Positions 51,746 through 62,391 of a DNA stretch of 64,000 nucleotides are shown here, in pieces. The DNA comes from Paragonimus skrjabini miyazakii (Eukaryota > Platyhelminthes > Trematoda > Plagiorchiida > Troglotrematidae). Every line of letters begins with the position of its first letter. The stretch's first letter is position 1. The stretch covers positions 456,067-520,066 of the forward strand of contig JTDE01000028.1 of assembly GCA_014338405.1 (NCBI GenBank), in the 5' to 3' direction. The notes under the pieces are model-generated. The model did not search any database. It had not been told where the DNA came from and saw only the letters and a program-made list of their open reading frames with translations. The position numbers and the translations under genes are program-made.

Positions 51746-53998
51746 AATTACCAAAAGAAACCTGGGAACCTTAACCGATGGTTGTTCCGCCTTCTTTGAA
51801 TAATTTGATTGCAGTTCCAACGGTAATTTTATACTGGCAAGCGATCAACCAAGTAAAGACGTTAACAGTTTAACTGCGGTCAATTCCTTGAGAATATTTT
51901 TCCTAACTGTAGCCCGGTACCCTGTGTCTAATTGGACGAAAACACTGAGCATAATCAGGGTGGTTTGCAATTACCAATTAGTACGAATCAATTGTCCCTG
52001 TAAAATGTATTGCACTCGGTCAGGGTGAAGGCAGATATTTGTTGCTATCGTCCGTTAATAAATTTTGTTCGTTTTGCGAACCTATAACGAATATGAATTA
52101 TTCACCGTGTGAATCGCTTTTTCTTGACCCTACAGGTGACCTTCACTGGTTAACCTGAGTTAGCACAAAGTCTTGGGGCTCAGTATGATGACTGATAAGA
52201 ATGAGAGCAACTGGTGATCGATCTGGTTCCTAAACAGGGATTAATGGGTGATGGTTACAACTCGGCAAGTTTATGCAGAAGATACGTTTGTGAAAATTCG
52301 AAAACGAATTCACGGTGCGAATTTCGCAACATTACTGGGTGATGCTATCTCAGTCAGTTGGCGGGTTGTTGTTCCAATCAACTGGAAGAGGTAAGTTGGT
52401 CTTTCGTGATCATACTATAGTGCTTGAGTTGAAAAACTTATTTTAAGAGAATTTACTTGCAAGATCCTACGACGAAATCATTAAATTGTCCATGTTCACA
52501 CTGTCTCTGCTTAATGGCGAATCCGTGTTAATTTATCTTAATCTGACTGACTGCTAACCTTGATCCGATGAATCACGTGATCAAGCTTCAGTAGAATAAC
52601 TTTGTAACCATACTAAATGAATGGATTCCAGCGTCTAAGATTGACGTTTTCGACGTCGTGGCAACAAACAAGACAATAATGCGTGTACGAGACTTTCAAC
52701 AGCATGCGATGAACTGTCAATGTAGTAATAATCAGCAACGCTAAACCAACTCATCATTATTAGGTACGACAGGAGAAAGGCTTTCGATTGTTCAACCGTA
52801 TGTTTTGCAATCGAAAAATACATTGAAAAATTGTTGACAATCAGATGAGATTCCCAGCGTGATCAGTAGCAAATAGTGAGTGCATATACATGAAAGTGAA
52901 GCCAATCGACTGCTCGTTCCAGATATCGTCTAAATGTGGGGAAAACCGACTTTAGGACTTTACAAAGACAATGCTAAGTTCGTTTGTGAGGACAAACAAA
53001 CTTCAACTGACTACAGAGTATCGAACTTCAAATATGTTGCAAAACAGTATTAATGGTTATTCCACTAGCTAAACAAGGTTTCAAACAGTGACTAATCAAT
53101 ACACAACAGGAAATGCATGCTGTTTAGTTTGTGCTTATGCTTAGACATTCTGAAAGCAAATCTAATACATGAAGCCTAAACAGTGCAACTAATAAACTGT
53201 TAGCGCGGTTTTCAAATTTAAAGTTGTCTCCGCCAATTCAAAGTATACACTAAAAAAGATAAACCTATGTTGACCATGTGTAACTTAGTAGAGGCGGGTT
53301 GAGGTTTTATGAATGTAAATTAGGTCGCGACTTCTGAGTGCTCAGTCTAGATCGAGCTTGTAACTTGGGGAGTTGCAAGTTGTCGCGGCGTATATGCCGC
53401 TTAACAGTAATATTTAATTATCAGAATGCACCTCGCACAGAAGATCGAGAGTCTTAGATTGTTGTATTGTGCAGTAAACTTCAATTCATCCTTCTGCTTT
53501 GCTCTGAAAAACTGGTACCTACTAAGTGATCACAAGTAGATCGACCAAAGGTGAACTGTAGAAGTCATATATTAATTGGTCTGTCGAACTGCCGTGTTAA
53601 CCGAGGCGAGCTACTAGATTGCCTCAAGTAAGTCCTGTTCAATCGGGTGAGCGCCAGCGTCTCACATGAGTACCATACATTGGTGTGTCTCGTGAACATT
53701 GTGTCAAACTCAGTGGCTTCACTTTCAGCTTTCTGTTGCATGCTACGTGTGTCATTCGTAAGTGCGTGGGCGTAATCAGTTGACATCAATATATGTATGT
53801 ATTGGAATAATATTCACAAATACAAACAGTACAACAGTCTAATATTTTAAAAAATGTATCATACGTAATACGTTCACACGTGTTAAGCGCACACTGTCCA
53901 TTCCTTGGACGAGTTGACAACGGCTAACAGAAGAAAAGACTACAGGTACGCGCAAAAATACTGTTGTAGATAAAAGTCAAATAATATGGACTACTTAC
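51746..53998. other. No gene recognised; probably Wnt intron next to the exon
   Basis: On the minus strand this follows the Wnt donor site, so at least the part nearest 53998 is intron. No following Wnt exon (a GT.GR.C motif or the cysteine-rich end) was seen. Confidence 0.5.
53993..53998 (-). other. Donor (5') splice site of the Wnt exon
   Basis: GTAAGT, the consensus donor, at exactly the point where the Wnt reading frame would run into a stop two codons later. It splits a codon after its first base (phase 1). Confidence 0.9.
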
Positions 53999-54476
53999 CA
54001 ATTGTCGGATCAAAACGACAATAATTTGGCGACTCCTCTAAATAGATCATTTTGCTTTTTGACAAATGCCCTGTCTCTAGGACACTCCTGGGCCAACGAC
54101 GTTTTCGCCAACGATTTTCATCAGTTTGTCGAACTGATTGATGATCTGTGATGCCAGGTCTACCTCCATTCGCCACCAACCATGTTGGTTGGCCTGCACC
54201 AGCATATAATCTATCCTGTCTGTTGATCGACAGCCTGTTCAGTACGCTCCCAACAGGGTACGAACTGTGTATTGGAGATTCCAGGCGGTCTATACTGAGC
54301 GGCCGAAGTGTATCACGTCTCGGTTCGTAAGTTACACGGACCGCTTCATCGTATGCTGCTTTCAGCAGAATGCCAACTCGACGAAACTCATTTACTCGCT
54401 GCCAGCAGGTGCGCATTGAACAAGCTCCACTGACACCGTGACATTTACATTTTCGAACGCGATTTTTCCACACCAT
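53999..54476 (-). CDS. Internal exon of a Wnt-family secreted signalling protein
   Basis: Wnts are secreted, lipid-modified ligands that bind Frizzled receptors and pattern tissues. The exon encodes 159 residues plus one base. Residues 10-25 hold the family signature, CKCHGVSGAC followed by TCW; Ser16 is the position acylated by Porcupine in characterised Wnts. FRRVGILLKAAYDEAV (31-46) and IYLEESPNYC (144-153) are also classic Wnt blocks. Between them, residues about 50-140 form an insertion clearly longer than usual, rich in Arg, with RWRKRR at 122-127. The exon ends ATTG before GTAAGT (donor at 53993-53998). A pyrimidine-rich tract ending in AG directly precedes 54476. The ATG there is an internal codon, not a start. 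The upstream and downstream exons were not found. The subfamily cannot be decided from this exon. Confidence 0.95.
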
Positions 54477-54502
54477 CTTTTCACAAAGAGAAAAAGATAA
54501 GT
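54477..54502 (-). other. Acceptor (3') splice site of the Wnt exon
   Basis: Minus-strand sequence CTTATCTTTTTCTCTTTGTG then AAAAG directly before the exon: a polypyrimidine tract and AG. The frame stays open a little way upstream, so the boundary is inferred from Wnt homology and the tract. Confidence 0.75.
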
Positions 54503-54954
54503 CAGAGGTATTGTTTTGACTGACTAGCTTGAAATATCATAATCACCGTGATTGCATGGATTTTTGCAGCAATATTAGTATATTCGAGCCCATTGCTACT
54601 TGATTATGTCTTGGATGACTGAGTACTAATCGATTATATCGTGAACCTCCTCATTATGCTTAAAACAAACACCATGGATGCCAAGTGCAGGAAGAAGCGA
54701 GGTGATTTGTCCGTCTTCATAAACCTACCCAACATTAACCCTGCTTAGAACTGTCAACATAGATGCAAACTATTTAAGTCGAGGGGGTAATAGTAACTAA
54801 AATGATTGCTTCTGATACTTCAGAACCGTCAGAAATACTCAGAGAACTTCAAATATTTTACGCATGAGTAAACAGTGCAAAAATGAATACTGAGTGAAAA
54901 ACTTCAGTAAGTCAAAACGACCAAAATGACACTCATCAGCACACAAAAACTGAG
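54503..54954. other. No gene recognised; probably Wnt intron
   Basis: Lies upstream of the Wnt exon on the minus strand. No coding motif was seen. Confidence 0.5.
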
Positions 54955-55150
54955 CGTCTACAAGCGATAATTTGGACATGTATCGTGTGAGATTTCTGAC
55001 GAACGAAAACATGAGTGAGAGTTCAAATCCCGATCAAGACAAGAACGTCCGCCACTGATAACCAATAAACAGGAGGAAAGTCCGATTATACTGTTTCTTT
55101 TCTAAAGGGGTTGGTTGCAACATCTGCGGAAATGGGAAGGACGGGGTAAA
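54955..55150 (+). repeat. tRNA-derived SINE family 1, degenerate copy
   Basis: The blocks occur in family order: 'caagcgataatttgg', 'cgtgtgagatttctga', a B box 'gagttcaaatcccg' (about 55019-55032), 'ccactgat', then 'gtttcttttctaaaggggttgg' and 'catctgcggaaatgg'. The A box is decayed. It sits in the likely Wnt intron. Confidence 0.65.
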
Positions 55151-56478
55151 AGCTAAGAGGAGTCTAATTTTCACCAGTGTGTTTGGACAGTAACAAAAAG
55201 TTACGCAGCATAATTGCAGAAAATTTGCGAGTATGTAACAGAACGATAGGTGCGGTCTCTCGATGTGATAGTACAAACTGAACAAAATGAATAAATACTG
55301 TGTGTGAAAAGGAATAGCAAGCGGATGTGCACGTGAGAGATTGACTGGAACTTTGTATACTATAGAAACTCTCAGGATGTGCGACTGGTATGCTGTGGAA
55401 GATATCTGTTAAACTGGTTCTAAGTCACACTATAGTCACACACGTAGAAGCTTTCATGTTTAACTGAGCGTTAAGTTGACTGTCTGTGACACAAACGAAA
55501 CTAACAATACATGCAAAGACATTTTTTGTTAGCAGTGAATGGACGTCCAAAGAATATTAATGTGTTGCTTCTCCTGACGGGTGACCGACCCCAATCTATA
55601 TCCCGTGGGTCTCGAGGACCGATCAAGCGTGGGCTTACCACTTAAAACGGAATCCACCTTACAGTCGGCGGCCTATTTCATGGCCAAAATAAATTTGTTT
55701 TTAGTACCATTATGCATTATATTCAAAGATAATAAGACAACGCTGATTCCCGTATGTTTGCACAAGGTTAGCGTCTCAATTGCGATGTTGGATACTTCTT
55801 GGTACCAGTTCTGTCCGAATCGACCAGTTTGAACTTTCAGAGTGATACTCAAATCAAACATTTTCGATTGCCAATGGCTAGACAAAAAGTTCTTGTGTAT
55901 ACTGTCTAGTACGGAGAATATACGTTATTATAAGCAGCAAATGTCCTTTTTTAGTCGACCAGTAAAACGCCTTTAAACTCTTTCGCAGTCCTGATCGTAG
56001 CTTACTGGATTGTGCCTGCTCAAACCTAAACCATAAATTAGTCGGTTATTACAGCTAGACACATGGTGCATCTAAGAATTGAAGGAAATCTACAATTCCG
56101 AACAGCTAAACACCCATCCCATGGTTTTCAAAGCAAACTCTGAACAGCAATCCCACTTCACTGTTCGTAAGACAAGCTATCTGACTGACTATGTTTACCA
56201 GTTCAGTGAATCGTTGCCCACTGAAACCTTGGTGTTATAAACGTCCATGGAATCTCTGTTGCTCAAGTATTGTCGAATTCTCTGCGTCTAGAAGGTGCCT
56301 AGTCAAGTATTGTTAGGACAGTGAGATTGCTCATAATATCACCAACATTGTTGAGGATAACTAACCAAATAACTTACATGGTCTGTATCTTTGGTAAGCT
56401 CGGATTCTGCGGTTTATCAGCCAAACTTTAATAAATGGAATTTGGTTGAGATTGAGTTAAAAAAACATTAGGTTTTAG
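55151..56478. other. No gene recognised
   Basis: An 83-codon plus-strand frame (55581-55832) has no recognisable domain. Otherwise blank. Confidence 0.4.
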
Positions 56479-56755
56479 GCTGGATTCAGATTAGCGACAG
56501 AAACTGCATGTGTAAACACGGCAAGCGATCGGCCGTGATGTTGGTAGATTCCAATATGTACTATTGGGAAATCCTGATTCGACAATTATTCCGCTGGATT
56601 ATTTGATGGATTCCATATGACATAGTGGATTAGGCGGGTAACGGAGTTCAAATGTGAAATTTCTAAGCTTCAAGTGTAGATTCGTAACTCAACTGGTATG
56701 CTGTTTCTATCGCTGGATCGACTTCTGGCGAAGTTGTGATTTTCTAACTCACGAA
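56479..56755 (+). repeat. tRNA-related SINE family 2, copy with inverted tRNA-like ends
   Basis: The plus-strand body carries the family blocks 'gttggtagattcc', 'tttgatggattccatatgacatag', 'gcgggtaacggagttcaaatgtgaaatttct' and 'aagcttcaag'. It then enters a shortened tRNA-like module ending 'ctgtttctatcgctggatcgacttctggcgaag'. At the left end (56479-56530) the same module appears on the opposite strand ('gcgacagaaactgcatgtg..cacggcaagcg'), so the body lies between inverted tRNA-like pieces. Confidence 0.7.
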
Positions 56756-59700
56756 ATCCGCCACCCTACTTAAAGTATAAACGTAGTTAGATGCTAGCGA
56801 AAATTTCTAGTAGAAACGCTGTCCCCATCATTGGAACCTCACATTGATCAAACAATTTACAAAGTGAAACCAGCAGCGACATCCCGGTGCTTTTTTATCG
56901 GCAGTGTCATTTACCTTACCCGGTCGCACATGTTCTAATTGTGATATCTTTTACATACTCGATTTGCTTAGTGGGTATGTAGGTGAGTCATTGAGATGAG
57001 GTCAGTGATGTGAGTAGCATATGAAGCCGGCGAACATTAACATTTAGATGCATTTGCGATTGGTCTTACTAACCGTCTGACAATAGTTCGGTCAACTAGC
57101 TGACCAGTTTGCCATTCAACTAAACAACCCTTCATCAGGCATCCAGCCACCCGCTAGTTAGACACTCAGCTCTCCAGTGTAGTTAAGCATGGTGAAGCTT
57201 TTTCCACCCAATGGTCATCTAGCCAAAGGTCACAGCAACTTCACTTGTGTTGACCACCAAGACGGTATGTAGGGTTGACTAAGCAACAAAGGACTGTGTG
57301 AAATTAGGCAGCGCGCATCTTATTCAGACAATCACGGGTTCCCATACTTTGTCGATGTCTAGAAAGCTCCATTCAAAAGTGGTATCCAAATTGCGGAAAA
57401 ATGTTATGATGTCTACTTTCGGTTTTAATTGCTAACGATAGCTCAGCTGTAGATACTAAGTGAAAGATAGTGCTGGAGCTTAGTTTATCTCGTGTGTGCA
57501 TGAAGTCTGTCTGTCCACTGAGTCCGAAAATTATGATAGCCACTATTTTTATGTCTTTTTCGGTCAGTGTCTGTGAATGAACAAAGCCAGCAGACAAAAG
57601 CGGTGCCTAGCGGTTGTCCTCAAACTGTCCATCTAGGAGATAGTATGTCAACCTGTTACATAAGTCTCGATCCGATAGGATATCCCTTTGCAGGCACACA
57701 CAGTATGGTAGCAGATTTCTGTGCATACACAACAAACAGTTGATCCAAGGCAAATCGGAGTAGACAGATGACAGTTAAAGTGTATGTTTCATGCACGAAC
57801 AGTACTTCTCCCCAATAAATGCGTCATCGGAACATTTCGGGTTTGAAGGAGGAAGCAGGTGTTTTCTTCAGTACTGTTTAGTACTTCCGAATACTAGGTA
57901 TTTTTCATACTGAAGTGAATAGATGACGTACTGTGCCACTGTTTGCAGTTATTGCCAAACGACTGCTGAGCCCCCAATTCAACATCGGTTTTTATAGCGA
58001 GGATTTAGTTGTCAAACAATTTGCGCTTTGTTATTCAACCTAATCCTGTAAAAACACTTGTTTTTTCTCTTATGTTGGTAGTCACATAGAACATACAAGT
58101 ATGGACAACTCTATAGCATGTTTGTTGTGAATAAAAGTACTGGTTAACTTTCTAATCACAAGTAGGCCCCAATATAGACAGCGTGTATTGTTGGCTTGTG
58201 AATCTACAACAAGCGCAACTGTTCATGTCATAGTGACAATGAATAAAAAAATGTAGTTTCAAGTCGTTTTCAACAACGGTTTGAAACTACTTTGACCCAA
58301 TGGCATCCTTTGTTCTTTTTACCGAAAGTAGGCTCAAAATTTTCGGTGAATTTTCAAGTAGGTCACAACCTGGTTGGATAGTTCGGTATTTCGCTTTAGA
58401 CGGTTTAGCAACTTTCATGTGATGGGACTCTGTGTTATCGTCCTGTACACTTCAAGATCTCACTTTCCTAGTGCAGGGTAATAGTGGGATTCCACGGTTT
58501 TGCGAATTTTTGTTCTGTGACATTTCTGTTGTTCAAATCCTCTTTAATAACCTCCCTGATCACTACTTATTAATGTATGGAGTCTAATTCGCTGTGAACA
58601 ATGGACTGCTAGAAGTTCTCAACGGATGAATGACTGCTTGCTATCCGGACTTTAAAATGTCCACTATAAGATCACGAAATTAATGCGGATTCGTCAGTTA
58701 TAATAACCTGAAGCGATAGACGGTCATCTCATAGTCGAATTCTCACTTCGGAGTTCGCACTTAAAGGTTTGTAGCTTTCACTTAAGGTCGAATGCTTTTC
58801 GGGTCGACCTATGATCGTGGTGTGGATAGGGAAGCTGGAAACGAGCCTAACCAGTTCATTACCCAACCAAAGACAGCTGGAGTCGTCGTTTCAATCTGAG
58901 AAACCACTCGGTCCTCTCTACTTATTGCCGATCCCGTGTACTCAGTTCTGATTGTCCATGTATCAATGTCATACTATGGAAACTGACTGTCACACGTTTG
59001 CACACTTCTGTTCATTTTTAACATCAGCAAACCTAAACAAGGCTTTGTATGATTAGTGCGTGGTGAAGTTAACATGACCGGGAGATTCTCTAATCAGATT
59101 ACAAAAAGTTCCACTAGCAATTGTGTATGATTTACTTACCCGGGAATTTCACAGTTTATTTACGAGAGATTTGTTTGTTCCACGTATAGTTAACCATGCA
59201 CGCAGTGATAAGTGGTGGTGGTATGTGTTAGTAATTTAGTTGAATTGTTTGTTTAGTAATTCTGAAATATACAATATGATCACCAGTCAAGCTAAGCAGT
59301 GCAAGCCGTACGGACCGTGTATATGACATGTCATTCTCATTTACAACTCGTTTTTTCATTCACAAGATGCGGAATGGTAACTGTGACTCAGGATAAACTA
59401 TAACTGCACTTTTCTTGGGGAAAATAGGTACCGTTCTTTAATGCCCCCTAAGGTTAGCAGCTTTCTCCAGTCAACCAAATCTAAGCAACATTATTGGTCG
59501 ATATGTTACGTGATTAGTTTTTTAAGTGATAAGAACATTCTTCGAAAAGAGAAATGCATACTGTAACCTGAATGATATGCTGTCAGAGAATATTTAGCCG
59601 TCTTTCCATGAAAGTTCACAACAATGTCCGAAGGTGTTGCTTGCCAATTCACACACAGTTGTACGTAGACTGTCGAGTTGTAAAGTGAAACGCTAGTTAC

Positions 59701-60501
59701 ACAATGAAGTATAAAGAAGTTTTTGTACAAAGCGAGACTCTAATTCCGGATTCCTACTACATCGATAAATCATAATTTCTTCCGGCTAGCAGGTCTTTAA
59801 CAAGCGGGCAAGCATAGAATGCGTTCACAATGAATTTAACGAGATAAGTTGATAACATGGGTTTGCCCGATGCATTAGCTGCACAGTCTCAAGCTTCTGC
59901 TGCAGACAAAGACGATTATGATGTAAAACTTGACTGTCAGCCAGTTGATTAGAGGATGAAATGGCATTTACAAGGAACGGCACACAGCAAGTGCTCACGC
60001 ATAAATTAATTTGACCAGAGTCGGCTACCATGGCAAGAACACACCAACAATCGTTTTGCATAGACTTCAGTGGGTGTGGTAAAGCTTGCTGATTAGAGGA
60101 GCCGCCGTGGCAACAAATTGTTGCTGACTGCATAAGAGATATTAAATTTCATTATGACTTTGACCCTTGAAAACGAATTGTGTAAACACTGATTGCGTAG
60201 TCTTCGATAAATTTTGGACTAATATCTACAAACCATTAAAGAATATACTCAGCCCTTTACTAATAACTATCCACCCACCCTGTCGTTTTTGTTTTTCGAG
60301 TACCGACATGTGAACTGGTATGTGTGGTCTAGATTCACTTGTGATTGGCATTGAGTTATTAACCAAAAGTTTTGGAATCCAATTTATAGCGTAGGCCGGC
60401 AATGTAATAAACGTTACATTGAACAAATTAGTAGGTTTGTGAACGTGCTGCTCAAATTAGCCCGTTGAGGGGAACTGCCAGAAAACCGGTATTTTCCTTA
60501 C
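56756..60501. other. No gene recognised
   Basis: Several open frames of 60-102 codons without domains. The stretch 57100-57260 is richer in G and C and may be an old mobile-element fragment, but no motif can be named. Confidence 0.4.
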
Positions 60502-60663
60502 ATTGAGTAGTATATGACTAACAGCACATGGTTTAGAATGCCTCACAATAAAATTGTCACGGCAAATAACAGTCTCGACATCAGCAGAAAACAACGCGCA
60601 ATCTGATTCCTTGCTTTCTGGACTGCGTAAAGCCGATGTTTCATGGACCAGTGTTTTCACAGT
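60502..60663 (-). CDS. Weak candidate exon, 54 codons, unknown product
   Basis: On the minus strand an open stretch of exactly 54 codons is bounded by an AG preceded by a CTAAC branch-point-like string and pyrimidines, and by a GTAAGG donor. Both ends are in phase 0. The predicted peptide contains SPESKESDCALFSADVETVI and three cysteines. No family is recognised. It does not match any Wnt block, though it lies on the same strand upstream of the Wnt exon. Open stretches of this size with splice-like ends occur by chance, so this is only a pointer. Confidence 0.2.
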
Positions 60664-62357
60664 CTATATCTTATGTGGAACAGGACCAAAGGTGTTAGAA
60701 TGCTGATAATGACTAATTCACTTTTTCTTGCAGAAGGTCGACTTTGGCATTGTGGCGTCCTTATTTTCAACAGTTAGTAGTATGTCAAAACATTATCGAT
60801 TGAAGCAGAATGCTAACTAGTAATTTCTATTCTCGTTACCACCCCGTGATGAAATGTCACCCAGATAACGACAACGAAATTCCAAATTTACAATCTTTTA
60901 CTTCAACCACCATTCCAGATACAAGATTTGGATGTCAATCAAAATAAATCTGAGTGAGCCACTCATGTTTGTGTTGTCAAGTAATCCATATTCTGCTTTC
61001 ACAAAGTAAAAGTCTACAATTGAAGTGCAAAGTAATGGCAACATTTTTTCGACTCAGAGCTAAGTGGTGAGGACGAGTTGTTTCTTGTCAAGTATGTTGT
61101 ACGTGAAGCTGGTAGTCTGTCTGAATAGCATACTGGTAGACTGTATATCTTACTCAGAAATTTTGGTCTGACTGTAGACCAATATGTGAGTTTCGACAGT
61201 TTGAATAATTGTTCTCAGCAGCCTTGCTAACCATCTGATCAAGTCACACTAACAATAAGTAACATTGGAGAGAACTAAACTCGGTGATATACTAGCACTA
61301 CATTATTTTTACAATCAACAGATTTACGATGTCTGTATACTGCTTGTTTGATCAACTAAAACCTGTCCGTGAAACCTGTACTTTTTAAAGAATTTCAGTT
61401 CTGCGCCAGTGGTTTACCAGAAAGACATTATTTTTGCGTTCGCACACATAGGACTACAACATCACCCCCCACGCATGAAAGTTGCAACTAAAACTGCGCA
61501 ATCCGTTGGGCAACCTACTAGGACCCAGCAGTTATGCTGTGTGATGCAGATTTAGGTTTGCTTTTCTTCACATCGACAATGATCTCGCACCTCCCTTGTA
61601 CATGTGCAGTTGAAACCACCCGGAGACCAAGTCAGTTTTTGTCTAAGTGAATTACGAGGTTATCGGTGTTGTTCCTCAATTGTTTGATATCACTGGCATG
61701 TTGGCTTATCAACAGTCATGACTGACTCGATGGGTTTGTTCAAGATTGTTGTTCAAGGTCACAGTTAATCCATCCTGCATCCTGCACCATCCTGCACCAC
61801 GCTGATATTAACTCAACTAGTTGGCCATGCGACCGGGTAAACTGTGAACCGCTGTTGTATAGTATAGTAGTATGATCGGAATGCCCAATTTTAAATACAG
61901 TCTTGCATTCCGAGTGGCTGTTCATCTGAGCTCATTGTGTGAATAAACCATTCAAGAGAGATTCACGAACAGATGACGAGTGAAATGACATCTTCCGTAT
62001 ATAGCGTTTATAGTAACATGTTTCCGGGCATAAAAACTCACCGGAACTCTTAGTGAGTTCAGTAAAGTTGCAGTGGTTAATCTCAAGTTGATTTCAACAA
62101 AATGACCAAATCAGAACACAGGAGTTGTCGCCTATTAGAAAAATATTCACAGCATGATTTATCTACTGGAAAAGAATTGCAATAGAAGTGTTTGCCGATC
62201 TGAGTTCTTAACCCATAGTTCAATACCTAACTGATGAAACACGAAACCGGTCCAATTCGGCTGTGTTTCAGTTTAGTGCATGCCACCTTTTTACACCAAC
62301 CACTTATCAGCAGCGGAAAACTCGACATGCCCTAAGTGTTAATTTACAAGTTAGGGG
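60664..62357. other. No gene recognised; small tandem repeat at 61770-61800
   Basis: The repeat consists of about three imperfect copies of catcctgcac. Otherwise only short open frames. Confidence 0.4.
61770..61800. repeat. Short tandem repeat (catcctgcac units)
   Basis: Three adjoining, slightly unequal units of catcctg or catcctgcac are visible. Confidence 0.85.
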
Positions 62358-62391
62358 TTAGTAGTAGTAGTAGTAGTAGCAGTAGTAGTAG
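62358..62391 (+). repeat. GTA/TAG microsatellite
   Basis: About eleven trinucleotide units with one substitution (CAG for TAG at about 62380), ending exactly where GC-rich retrotransposon sequence begins. Confidence 0.95.

Noticed and set aside
53991..54476. Reading the Wnt open frame as a complete small gene with an ATG start and a TAG stop
   Set aside because: The ATG follows a polypyrimidine-AG acceptor and the stop lies just inside a GTAAGT donor. Wnt proteins need conserved sequence on both sides that is absent here.
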